Notes under the pieces: generated by a model
The model's input: the letters and a program-made list of their open reading frames with translations, nothing else
Told to the model about the DNA's origin: nothing
Databases searched by the model: none
Made by a program: the position numbers and the translations under genes
NCBI RefSeq assembly: GCF_050268245.1
Contig: NZ_JBNNGK010000003.1
Location: forward strand, 62,001 to 126,000
Length of the DNA stretch: 64,000 nucleotides
Source: JBNNGK01 sp050268245
GTDB taxonomy: Bacteria > Pseudomonadota > Gammaproteobacteria > Enterobacterales > Enterobacteriaceae
Reading direction: 5' to 3'
Shown here: in pieces, positions 21,426 to 29,726 of the stretch
Numbering within the stretch: position 1 is the stretch's first letter
How the letters are laid out: each line of letters begins with the position of its first letter

Positions 21426-21738
21426 AGGGTGGCGAATTATTCGTAATGCGGGTTTCGTTGGCCAATGCCGCAGCGATGCGCTGGCAACGAATCCACACTG
21501 TGGGTGAGTAGGCTCGTATTGAGCGGGATGATGTAACCCCGTCAGCTGCGCTATTTAGTTTGAAGCCAGCAGGGCGTCATCCCGATCGGGCAAGAATTGC
21601 TGGCGTTCGGCAACGATGCGTTTCAATGTCGTGTTCACAGCAGGAATACCAATAAAAATGTGATGTAGTTCGCATTATTGTTTGGCGTTGGATAAAATAT
21701 CTTCATTGCCCCCCCACCTGTTTTTGGATTTGTTCACC
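21426..21738. other. Intergenic region, nothing recognised
   Basis: About 310 bases between the lipoprotein and sotB. No terminator with a U-run, no RNA gene and no operator was recognised. Confidence 0.4.
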
Positions 21739-22926
21739 ATGGACGACATATCACCTTCCCGCCGTACCGCTTGGCTGCGCGTTGTCGTGCTCGCCGTTTC
21801 TGCCTTTATTTTTAATACCACTGAGTTTGCACCGGTCGGTTTGCTGAGTGATATAGCCCGAAGCTTCGAGATGCAAAGCGAGCAGGTTGGTTTGATCATT
21901 ACCATCTACGCTTGGATCGTGGCGGCAGCGTCGTTGATTTGCATGCTGCTGACCAGCAAGATTGAACGCCGCGCGTTGTTGATTGGCGTATTTATCTTGT
22001 TTATTGCCAGTCATGTACTGACCGCCGTGGCATGGGATTTCACTACACTGGTGGTTTCACGCATTGGTGTGGCATTAGCACATTCGGTGTTTTGGTCGAT
22101 CACCGCATCTTTAGCCATCCGCGTTGCTCCTGCGGGCAAAAAAGCACAGGCATTGAGCATGTTGGCTGGTGGCACCGCATTAGCGATGGTGCTGGGTTTG
22201 CCGCTTGGCCGCGTGGTGGGGCAATGGCTGGGTTGGCGAATGACGTTTATCGGTATCGCTGTCGTCGCGACGTTGGCGCTGGTGATGCTATGGCGTTTGT
22301 TACCGGTACTAAAAAGCGAGCACTCTGGCTCTTTAGCCAGCGTACCCATGTTGCTTAAGCGCCCCGCGCTGGTCAGTTTGTATATGCTGACCGTGATGGT
22401 GGTGACCGCGCATTTCACCGCTTATAGCTATATTGAGCCCTTCATTCAGACGATTGCCGGGCTGAGTAATAACTTCACTACGTTAATGCTGTTGTTGTTT
22501 GGCGCGGCAGGCATTTTTGGCAGCCTGTTGTTCAGCCGTTATAGCGAACGATTCCCGTCGGGGGTGTTTATCTGCGCGATTGCTATTCTGGCTTTGTGTC
22601 TATTACTGCTGTTGCCCGTCGCGGGCGGTGAAGTTACCCTGACCTTGTTGTGTGCATGTTGGGGCATGGCGATGATGGTGATTGGGTTGTCGATGCAGGC
22701 CAATGTATTAAGCCAGGCGCCAGACGCAACCGACGTCGCCATGTCGATTTATTCTGGTTTATATAATTTAGGCATTGGTGCCGGCGCCCTGTTGGGGAAT
22801 CAGGTCAGTTTACATCTGGGCATGTCGAACATTGGCTTTGTTGGCGCGCTGTTGGCAATGATTGCACTGGGCGGATGTGTACTGAGCTTTTACCGCAGAG
22901 AACGGTTACAGCATCACAGCGCTTAA
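21739..22926 (+). CDS. sotB: Sugar/arabinose efflux transporter, MFS
   Basis: 395 residues with about 12 membrane segments. The early FNTTEFAPVGLLSDIARSF and AQALSMLAGGTALAMVLGLP match E. coli SotB (YdeA), a DHA1-type exporter of arabinose and other sugars and IPTG. The ATG at 21739 begins MDDISPSRRTAW; a TTG start 57 bases upstream would add residues not seen in the family. It converges with amn across a strong hairpin. Confidence 0.85.
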   Translation: MDDISPSRRTAWLRVVVLAVSAFIFNTTEFAPVGLLSDIARSFEMQSEQVGLIITIYAWIVAAASLICMLLTSKIERRALLIGVFILFIASHVLTAVAWDFTTLVVSRIGVALAHSVFWSITASLAIRVAPAGKKAQALSMLAGGTALAMVLGLPLGRVVGQWLGWRMTFIGIAVVATLALVMLWRLLPVLKSEHSGSLASVPMLLKRPALVSLYMLTVMVVTAHFTAYSYIEPFIQTIAGLSNNFTTLMLLLFGAAGIFGSLLFSRYSERFPSGVFICAIAILALCLLLLLPVAGGEVTLTLLCACWGMAMMVIGLSMQANVLSQAPDATDVAMSIYSGLYNLGIGAGALLGNQVSLHLGMSNIGFVGALLAMIALGGCVLSFYRRERLQHHSA

Positions 22927-22943
22927 CATGGCGAGCCGGAAAG

Positions 22944-22974
22944 CTTAAGGCGCAGCAGCAGGCTGCGCCTTAAG
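22944..22974. terminator. Strong hairpin between convergent sotB and amn
   Basis: CTTAAGGCGCAG (22944-22955) and CTGCGCCTTAAG (22963-22974) pair perfectly over 12 bases with a 7-base loop. There is no U-run, so termination may be partial or rho-assisted, but the place between convergent genes suggests a bidirectional end. Confidence 0.6.
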
Positions 22975-22988
22975 GTTAACCGCAATGG

Positions 22989-24449
22989 TTAGCGGAACGG
23001 GGGCTCATTGAACGCGCGGAGTTTGCGCGAGTGCAGGCGTTCACCTTCGGCGCGCAGTAAATCAATAGCGCGAATACCAATTTGCAGATGCTCTGAAATG
23101 GCACCTTCGTAAAAACGGTTGGCTTGGCCGGGCAACTTGATTTCACCGTGCAGCGGTTTGTCCGAGACGCACAATAATGTGCCGTAGGGGACGCGGAAGC
23201 GGTAACCTTGCGCGGCAATGGTGGCGCTTTCCATATCCACGGCGACGGCGCGGCTGAGATTGAAACGTAACGCCGAGGCGGCATAACGTAATTCCCAATT
23301 TCGATCGTCGGTCGTGACGACCGTACCGGTGCGTAAACGCTGTTTTACTTCTTCTCCCGGCATGCCGCTCACCTGCTTGGTGGCGTCATACAGCGCGCGC
23401 TGCACCTCAGCGATACTGGGGATCGGGATATCCGGTGGTAGTACCGCATCCAGCACGTGATCATCGCGCAAATAGGCGTGTGCCAGCACGTAATCACCAA
23501 TTGACTGGCTTTCACGTAGCCCACCGCAGTGACCAATCATTAACCAGACGTTCGGTCTAAGTACCGCCAAGTGATCGCAGATGGTTTTGGCGTTAGAAGG
23601 CCCAACGCCAATATTGATCAGCGTGATCCCCTGACCGTTGGCGCCGATCAGGTGATAGGCGGGCATTTGGTGGTTTTTCCACGCCAGATCGGAAACCGCC
23701 TGTTCCGGGTTTTCGGTTTCGGCGGTGATATAGATGCCGCCAGCGCAAGACAAAGCCTGATAGGGGCTGGCAGGATCGGCGATTTCACGGCAGGCCCAAC
23801 TGACAAACTCGTCAACATAGCGGGTGTAGTTGGTAAATAACACAAACGGCTGAAAATGTTCGATCGGAGTGCCAGTGTAGTGGCGCAGACGGGCCAATGA
23901 GAAATCAACGCGCAGTGCATCAAAATGTGACAGCGGGAAGTTATCGGTGGCGTTGAACAGGCCGTCGGCGGTTTCATCGCCAATCTGAGCCAGTTCGGTG
24001 GTCGGGAAATGGTGCGCCAGCCCGGCGCTCATCGACCGATCTAATGAAAGATTCGATCCATCAATGACATACGGATAAGGAATTTCTAAACCTGAGGGGA
24101 CTACCTCAATATTTGCACCGTATTCGTCTTGCAGCAGCGCCAGTTGGTCAGCTAGGTAATGGCGGAACAATTCAGGGCGGGTGATGGTGGTGGTGTAGCA
24201 CCCAGCATGAGTAAAGCGACCATAGGCGCGGGTCTTATTCTCGCTTGGGGCGGTGCCGTCCCAACAGACACGCAGTTCAGGATAAACGAATAACCCCTCA
24301 GCACGCGCGTTGACGTCTGGCAGCGAACCGCGCTCAATGAATGTTTCTATCGCGGTGCGCAGCGCGTTAACCGCGTCGTTGTACATCACGTCCAGTTGAT
24401 CCAACGCCTGCGCCGCGGTCAGTTTGGTGCCTGTTTCATTGTTTGTCAT
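22989..24449 (-). CDS. amn: AMP nucleosidase
   Basis: 486 residues, the full family length. It hydrolyses AMP to adenine and ribose 5-phosphate in the cytoplasm. The N-terminal AMP nucleosidase-specific domain starts around LFVYPELRVCWDGTAPSE; the C-terminal phosphorylase-type domain has NIGVGPSNAKTICDHLA, LMIGHCGGLRESQSIGDYVL and AVDMESATIAAQGYRFRVPY. Close to E. coli Amn. In E. coli, amn also lies near tRNA-Asn genes, supporting a conserved backbone here. Confidence 0.96.
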   Translation of the reverse strand: MTNNETGTKLTAAQALDQLDVMYNDAVNALRTAIETFIERGSLPDVNARAEGLFVYPELRVCWDGTAPSENKTRAYGRFTHAGCYTTTITRPELFRHYLADQLALLQDEYGANIEVVPSGLEIPYPYVIDGSNLSLDRSMSAGLAHHFPTTELAQIGDETADGLFNATDNFPLSHFDALRVDFSLARLRHYTGTPIEHFQPFVLFTNYTRYVDEFVSWACREIADPASPYQALSCAGGIYITAETENPEQAVSDLAWKNHQMPAYHLIGANGQGITLINIGVGPSNAKTICDHLAVLRPNVWLMIGHCGGLRESQSIGDYVLAHAYLRDDHVLDAVLPPDIPIPSIAEVQRALYDATKQVSGMPGEEVKQRLRTGTVVTTDDRNWELRYAASALRFNLSRAVAVDMESATIAAQGYRFRVPYGTLLCVSDKPLHGEIKLPGQANRFYEGAISEHLQIGIRAIDLLRAEGERLHSRKLRAFNEPPFR

Positions 24450-24607
24450 AACGCCTCTTATGCTTGGCCATTCACGGTGTTGGGTATGTTATAAAAATAG
24501 CCTATTATCAATATATTACAACACTATTTCAGTGCTCGATTCTTGCCGCATTGTTGGCGTTCGTCGCTTTCGTTAGTCCGTTTCTGCGTACGGGTTAATC
24601 GAACCAT

Positions 24608-24645
24608 GTTAAAGCCCGCCGGAAACACATGAAGCGGGTTTTAAC
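24608..24645 (-). terminator. Probable terminator of the LysR gene
   Basis: On the minus strand GTTAAAACCCGC, a 14-base loop, then GCGGGCTTTAAC. The stem is long with one mismatch, and a short U-run overlaps its 3' arm. It lies 50 bases past the LysR stop. Confidence 0.55.
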
Positions 24646-24697
24646 GGCTGTAGGTTGCTCTTCGTCAATAAGGCCATACGCCTTGGTAAACGGGGCG

Positions 24698-25591
24698 CTA
24701 ATCTGACGACGCCATCTGTTGTAGCAACCATTCACGTAATATCACGCAATCCTCACGTTCGGCGGTTTTTTCGCTGGTAACCCAATAATAATTCGCGCCC
24801 GGCAGGGAGAATTCAAACGGCGCGACTAACACCCCGCGTTGCAACAAATCGCGTGCCAACAGTTGGCTCGCCACCACAACCCCTTGCCCGGCGACAGCGG
24901 CTTGCAGGGCATGCGTTTCATCGCTAAAACGCAGACCGGCATGCACATTCAATCCTGGCGGTCCGTAGCACCGTTGCCAATGTGGCCAATCGGGGGAATC
25001 GGCCGGGACGTGGCGATGCTCTACGTGAAACAGCGTGACGTCGTGCAAATCCTCCAACTGCCTAATGCCTAGCGCAGGGCTGGCAACCAGAATGAACCGG
25101 TCTTGATACAGTAAGGTACAGGGGAGATCGTCCTCAGGGGTTTCGCGGTAGCGTATGGCAGCGTCCACGGTGGGTTGCGTCAAATCGACACGATCAACGC
25201 TGGTGTGCAGGCGTAAATCAATGTGCGGAAATTGCGTTTTGAAATCAGCCAGACGCGGTACCAGCCAGTGAGTCAGAAAATTTGAGGTGGTGGTGAGCGT
25301 GAGCGACGGGGGCAGATTGGCACGGGCGATTTGCGCAGTCGCCTCCTCCAGTGCGGTAAAAGCGCGCTGTGTTGCAGCATAAAGCGTATGGCCTGCAGCG
25401 GTCAGGCTCACCCCTTGCGCATTACGCTGGCAAACCGGGCATTCCAGCAGGGTTTCTAACAACCGTATTTGATGGCTAATGGCGGTGGCGCTGACGCCAA
25501 GCTGTTCGGCAGCGCGCTTGAAACTCAGACAACTGGCAACGGCATGAAAGGCGCGCAGTGAACCGAGCGGCGGTAATCGTGATGTTCTCAT
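24698..25591 (-). CDS. LysR-family regulator, GcvA-like
   Basis: 297 residues. The N-terminal winged helix reads PPLGSLRAFHAVASCLSFKR then AAEQLGVSATAISHQIRLLE, the GcvA/DsdC subgroup pattern. The C-terminal half is a periplasmic-binding-type effector domain. It is divergent from a small membrane protein gene 130 bases away, the usual target position for a LysR regulator. The effector is unknown. Confidence 0.85.
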   Translation of the reverse strand: MRTSRLPPLGSLRAFHAVASCLSFKRAAEQLGVSATAISHQIRLLETLLECPVCQRNAQGVSLTAAGHTLYAATQRAFTALEEATAQIARANLPPSLTLTTTSNFLTHWLVPRLADFKTQFPHIDLRLHTSVDRVDLTQPTVDAAIRYRETPEDDLPCTLLYQDRFILVASPALGIRQLEDLHDVTLFHVEHRHVPADSPDWPHWQRCYGPPGLNVHAGLRFSDETHALQAAVAGQGVVVASQLLARDLLQRGVLVAPFEFSLPGANYYWVTSEKTAEREDCVILREWLLQQMASSD

Positions 25592-25723
25592 GCTGAGTTT
25601 TTCTCATCTATGGATGAAAACTATGACTTTGATTTGCTTGTTACCCGATAGGTACACTGATTTTAGTCTCACTGGAAAGTGATTTTATTTCATCTTGGTT
25701 GTGATTGTACAGCGGGAGTCATT

Positions 25724-26326
25724 ATGCGTTTATCATCTGAGTTCTATCCCAATGATGCGGCACAACAGCCGCGCTTGATTGCTGCTGGTCTTTTTTTCAG
25801 CGGGTTAGCGGCACAAGGGGGGCTGCTGGCGCAGTTATTCGGCTGGGAAGCATTGCCGTACGGCCTGAGTTTGCTGTTGGTATTCACGGTTACCTTTGCG
25901 TTGGGGGCCGGTGTCATGCATTGGCGACGCAGGGGATTACAGGCACCGTTGGCTGGCTTATGCCCGGGTTTTGTGTTGAATGCCGCAGGTCTGCTGCTGC
26001 TTATTTTGATGTTACATGCGCAGCGTGATGGATGGGCGTTATTCCTCGCCATCACCCTCAGCGGCATCGGGCAGGGCATCGTGTATTATGCGTTGCTGCA
26101 TCCACTGGGTGAGCGGCGCAAGTTGAAGCCAGTGAGCGTAGTGGCTTACAGTTTGCTTGCGGTGTTCACGGTAGTATTAGTGCTGCTGATTGAGGATGTG
26201 ATGACGGGGAGGGGAGGGCGTGACTTTGCGCTTGCTTTGCTGGTCGATATGGCGTTATTTGGCGCATTATTGATTCGAATCGCCCAGTGCGATTTACAAG
26301 GAGAAGCCTTCAATCAAGACAATTGA
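25724..26326 (+). CDS. Multi-pass inner-membrane protein of unknown function
   Basis: 200 residues from the ATG at 25724, with GGGAG five bases before. Six hydrophobic stretches can be seen (for example LIAAGLFFSGLAAQGGLLAQ and VVAYSLLAVFTVVLVLLIED), and the last ones contain SGIGQGIVYYALLHPLG, which recalls half of an MFS fold. The length is half a normal MFS transporter, so it may be a truncated or a distinct small family. It is divergent from a LysR regulator, which may control it. Confidence 0.6.
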   Translation: MRLSSEFYPNDAAQQPRLIAAGLFFSGLAAQGGLLAQLFGWEALPYGLSLLLVFTVTFALGAGVMHWRRRGLQAPLAGLCPGFVLNAAGLLLLILMLHAQRDGWALFLAITLSGIGQGIVYYALLHPLGERRKLKPVSVVAYSLLAVFTVVLVLLIEDVMTGRGGRDFALALLVDMALFGALLIRIAQCDLQGEAFNQDN

Positions 26327-26464
26327 GCGGTACATTCATTAATCCGTTCAATATTTTCCTCCGATACCCAAGATATCTGTAAAAGCGGCTTGAGGCGATG
26401 CCACAAATTCGGTCTTATCTTCTATACTGCTCTGCATATCATGATCGGACAAGGACAGTGAATA

Positions 26465-27724
26465 ATGTCAAAGTGGCATTGGCTATTGAGCCAGTTAACG
26501 CGCAAATTGTGGTTCCGCACCTGTTTATTCGCGGTGTTGGCCGTGCTTTCAGCCTTGGTCTCGATAGTTTTTAAACCGTTTATTCCCCCCAGTCTCGGTG
26601 GCATGGTCGGTGCGGATGCTGTCGATAATATCCTGAATATTCTGGCATCCAGTATGTTAGCCGTGACTACCTTCTCTCTGAATATTATGGTTTCAGCTTA
26701 CAGTTCGGCAACGACCAGTGTGACCCCGCGAGCGACCCGTTTAGTCATGGAAGACAGCACCACGCAGAATGTGCTGGCGACGTTTATTGGCTCCTTCTTA
26801 TTCAGTCTGGTCGGTATTATCGCGTTGAGTATGGGGGCGTATGGCGATCGCGGCCGCGTCGTGTTGTTTGTGGTGACGCTGGCAGTGATCGGGGTGATTA
26901 TCATTACACTGCTGCGCTGGATCCAACATCTTTCTTTGTTAGGTCGGGTTGGGGAAACGACAGCGCGGGTGGAAGAAGCCACGCGCAGCGCCTTGGTTAG
27001 CAGAGTCAGCACCCCGTATCTTGGCGGCAAACCTTGGCTCACCGATCTCACTCCCCCTGAAGATGCCAAACCGGTGTATCCCGAGAAAATTGGTTATATC
27101 CAGCATATTGATATGACAATGCTGGATGACTATGCGCAAGAAATTAACGGTGAAATTTACTTACAATGCCAAACGGGAGCTTTCGTGCATTCAGCGCAGG
27201 CGGTGGCTTGGATCGTGGCAGCGCATAGCGAGATGGCTAGCACTAAAGTTATGGATGCCATCACCATCAGCGCTGAGCGTTCATTTGATCAAGATCCGCG
27301 TTTTGGTTTGGCGGTATTAGCTGAAGTTGCCTCCAGAGCCTTGTCCCCAGCCGTTAATGACCCCGGCACCGCCATTGATGTGATTGGCCGAGCGGTAAGG
27401 CTCTTAGCCATTTGGGGCGAGCAGGCGCCAGAGCAGTACGACATTATTTATAACCAAATCTATGTGAAACCGATTCTTACGGCCGATCTGTTCGATGATA
27501 TTTTTAATCCTATCGCCCGCGACGGCGCGGCGCTGATTGAAGTGCAATTGCGCTTATTAAAAGCATTACAGGCACTGCATCAGATAAACCCAGAGGTTTT
27601 TGCCCCCGATGTGGCGCGATATATCTCAACCGTTCAAAACTGGGCGCAGGTGCAGATGGTATCGCCGCATGATCATGCCAAGCTTAAAGAGTGGGTAAAT
27701 CAGTCGGGTCTGTTACGTATTTGA
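26465..27724 (+). CDS. DUF2254 family membrane protein
   Basis: 419 residues. Four hydrophobic segments lie in the first 150 residues (LFAVLAVLSALVSIVF, ILASSMLAVTTFSLNIMVSA, VLATFIGSFLFSLVGIIALS, VVLFVVTLAVIGVIIITLL), followed by a soluble domain with LAEVASRALSPAVNDPGTA, the hallmark of DUF2254. Its function is not established. The ATG has AAGGA upstream. It stands alone and is followed by 750 bases without a gene. Confidence 0.85.
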   Translation: MSKWHWLLSQLTRKLWFRTCLFAVLAVLSALVSIVFKPFIPPSLGGMVGADAVDNILNILASSMLAVTTFSLNIMVSAYSSATTSVTPRATRLVMEDSTTQNVLATFIGSFLFSLVGIIALSMGAYGDRGRVVLFVVTLAVIGVIIITLLRWIQHLSLLGRVGETTARVEEATRSALVSRVSTPYLGGKPWLTDLTPPEDAKPVYPEKIGYIQHIDMTMLDDYAQEINGEIYLQCQTGAFVHSAQAVAWIVAAHSEMASTKVMDAITISAERSFDQDPRFGLAVLAEVASRALSPAVNDPGTAIDVIGRAVRLLAIWGEQAPEQYDIIYNQIYVKPILTADLFDDIFNPIARDGAALIEVQLRLLKALQALHQINPEVFAPDVARYISTVQNWAQVQMVSPHDHAKLKEWVNQSGLLRI

Positions 27725-28475
27725 ATCGTATTATTAGTCGGTAGTATGCCTGCAACCCTCATTGCTAGATTGCTAGTAAAAAATGATGATGACTATCGTG
27801 TTGCAGAGCCCGTATTTTCAAAAAGGTCTTCATAACCCAATCTTTTAGCCATGCTATGAACGTATAGATTTGACGGGTAACACGATGTCGGCATTATCAT
27901 TTTAGTTTTCATATACAGTCAGTAGCGCCGTTTTTATCGTTATTGAAGACAGACTTGCCTCTGTAAGCTTGGCGCTATGTGTGTGTTTGCATTACGTTAT
28001 TATGTACTCTCAACACTTCAATGTTGACTCTTTGGTCGTCGGAATGGATTGTTGTTCGACCACCAGTCTCAACCTTACGGTAATGCACATCCATAATCGT
28101 TGTTATTGGTTTCCTTTTGTAAATCGCTTTTGGCGTTTTGTTACCATTACGCCCACTTGGAAGCACGCACGTCTATTTGCTATGAACACGTTAAGAAAAA
28201 GCCTCTCACATCACCGCTAGCGCCGTTTCGATACCCTTTCTATCTTAAATGATTAGGTAAGTTTACATTGCTGATTACCTGATGAATATTACATTTTAGC
28301 AAATATAAATAATCAAAAATCGAGATAATACCTTTTTTTTAAATTAAGTTATTGTATTTGATTGTTAAAAATAACATCCGCACTTTTAGTGGGTGAAATA
28401 TTGATTTCTTTTTTGCAATTAAATTAATCAATAGTATAGTGAGTGAGGTTCGCAAATAACAAAAGAGTTGTGACG
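27725..28475. other. AT-rich intergenic region, no gene supported
   Basis: About 750 bases between the DUF2254 gene and the MFS pump. Frames of 60-80 codons on both strands between 27969 and 28220 lack ribosome sites and family features. The part from 28250 is very AT-rich and should hold the promoter of the downstream module. The composition change marks the left edge of accessory DNA. Confidence 0.5.
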
Positions 28476-29726
28476 ATGATGAGAGCAACCCCACATCAAG
28501 ATTCTGATGTCGCCCTGCCTGAAATTGACGAGCATACTGGCTCCTTACCCCATAAAGTGGTGATGATTCTTGGCCTGCTGAGCGCTATAGCGGCATTGTC
28601 GACAGATATGTACCTTCCTCTCTTTCCCGCCATCGCGAAAGCATTGAATACCACGCCTGTTGGTATGCAACTTAGCCTCACGGCATTCATGGGAGGATTG
28701 GCGATAGGGCAACTGATCATCGGCCCGTGTTCGGATCGTTATGGGCGGCGTAAATTGTTGTTAGGCGGAATGGCTTTATTAACGTTGGCATCAATGGCGT
28801 GCGCGTTGTCACCGAATATTCAGGCGCTTGTCGTGGCCCGTTTCTTCCAGGGGCTGGGCGGTGCGGCAGGTATTGTTCTGACGAGGACAATAATAGCCGA
28901 TCTCTGTCCCGGTAATCGGGCCGCGCATTACTTTAATTTGGTTCTGGCGATACAAGGCATCGCGCCAATCGTTGCTCCGCTGATGGGCGGGGGAGCCGCT
29001 TACTTCCCTTGGCCGGTGGTTTTTGTCTTTATGGCCATCATCGCCTTGCTAACCACATTGTTAAGTTACTTTTTTATCGATGAGAGCCTACCTGTCGCTC
29101 AGCGAGTGATTTTCAGTACATCTGGATTTACAAACCAGTTCTCTTCCTTGATGAGAAACCGATCTTATATTAGCTATACAATGATATTTGCAGCACAGTT
29201 CGGCGCGCTGTTTGCTTATATATCCGCATCGCCATTTATTTATCAATCGCTTTTCGGTTTTTCGGCGAAAGAGTTTTCAGTCATCTTTTCAATTAATGCC
29301 GCCATTATGATGGTTAGCAGCATAGTGAGTGCCAAATATGTGATGAGGTTTGGGGCGAAGCGCCTTGTGCAAATGGGGGTTATTGGAACGTTGGTGATTT
29401 CGCTGCTATTGCTTTGCGCAAGTTTTGTTCCTCAGTTTCAGCGTGATATGACACTTGTTTTAGTGTTTGGTTTGATGTTTACCATGGCTTTTGTTTTTGG
29501 TAATGCGGCAAGCTTGGCATTGTCGTCGGCCTCTTCTTTAAGAGGAACCGGTTCTGCGGTTATGGGGGCGATGCAGTTCGGGGCTGCTGCTATTACGCCT
29601 CCATTGGTAGGGCTTGGGAGCTCCATGTCATTATTTCCGATGTCAGCGGTATTAACGGGATGCTCTTTGCTTGCGGTGCTGGCGTTATTATTGACTGGCG
29701 TAAAGAAAGGAGTGCGTGATGAGTGA
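28476..29726 (+). CDS. Bcr/CflA-type MFS drug efflux pump
   Basis: About 416 residues with 12 membrane segments. Family motifs are visible: LSTDMYLPLFPAIA in helix 1, GPCSDRYGRRKLLLGG between helices 2 and 3 (MFS motif A), and VARFFQGLGGAAGIVLTRTI. These are typical of the Bcr/CflA DHA1 subfamily, which exports antibiotics such as bicyclomycin, chloramphenicol or sulfonamides. The stop overlaps the ATG of the next gene, a UvrA-like ABC protein, so they form an operon. A GTG start at 28443 is an alternative. Confidence 0.85.
   Translation: MMRATPHQDSDVALPEIDEHTGSLPHKVVMILGLLSAIAALSTDMYLPLFPAIAKALNTTPVGMQLSLTAFMGGLAIGQLIIGPCSDRYGRRKLLLGGMALLTLASMACALSPNIQALVVARFFQGLGGAAGIVLTRTIIADLCPGNRAAHYFNLVLAIQGIAPIVAPLMGGGAAYFPWPVVFVFMAIIALLTTLLSYFFIDESLPVAQRVIFSTSGFTNQFSSLMRNRSYISYTMIFAAQFGALFAYISASPFIYQSLFGFSAKEFSVIFSINAAIMMVSSIVSAKYVMRFGAKRLVQMGVIGTLVISLLLLCASFVPQFQRDMTLVLVFGLMFTMAFVFGNAASLALSSASSLRGTGSAVMGAMQFGAAAITPPLVGLGSSMSLFPMSAVLTGCSLLAVLALLLTGVKKGVRDE

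Noticed and set aside
27969..28220. 83-codon frame after the DUF2254 gene
   Set aside because: No ribosome site, odd composition, opposite frames equally open. Possibly degraded coding sequence, but I could not identify a parent.
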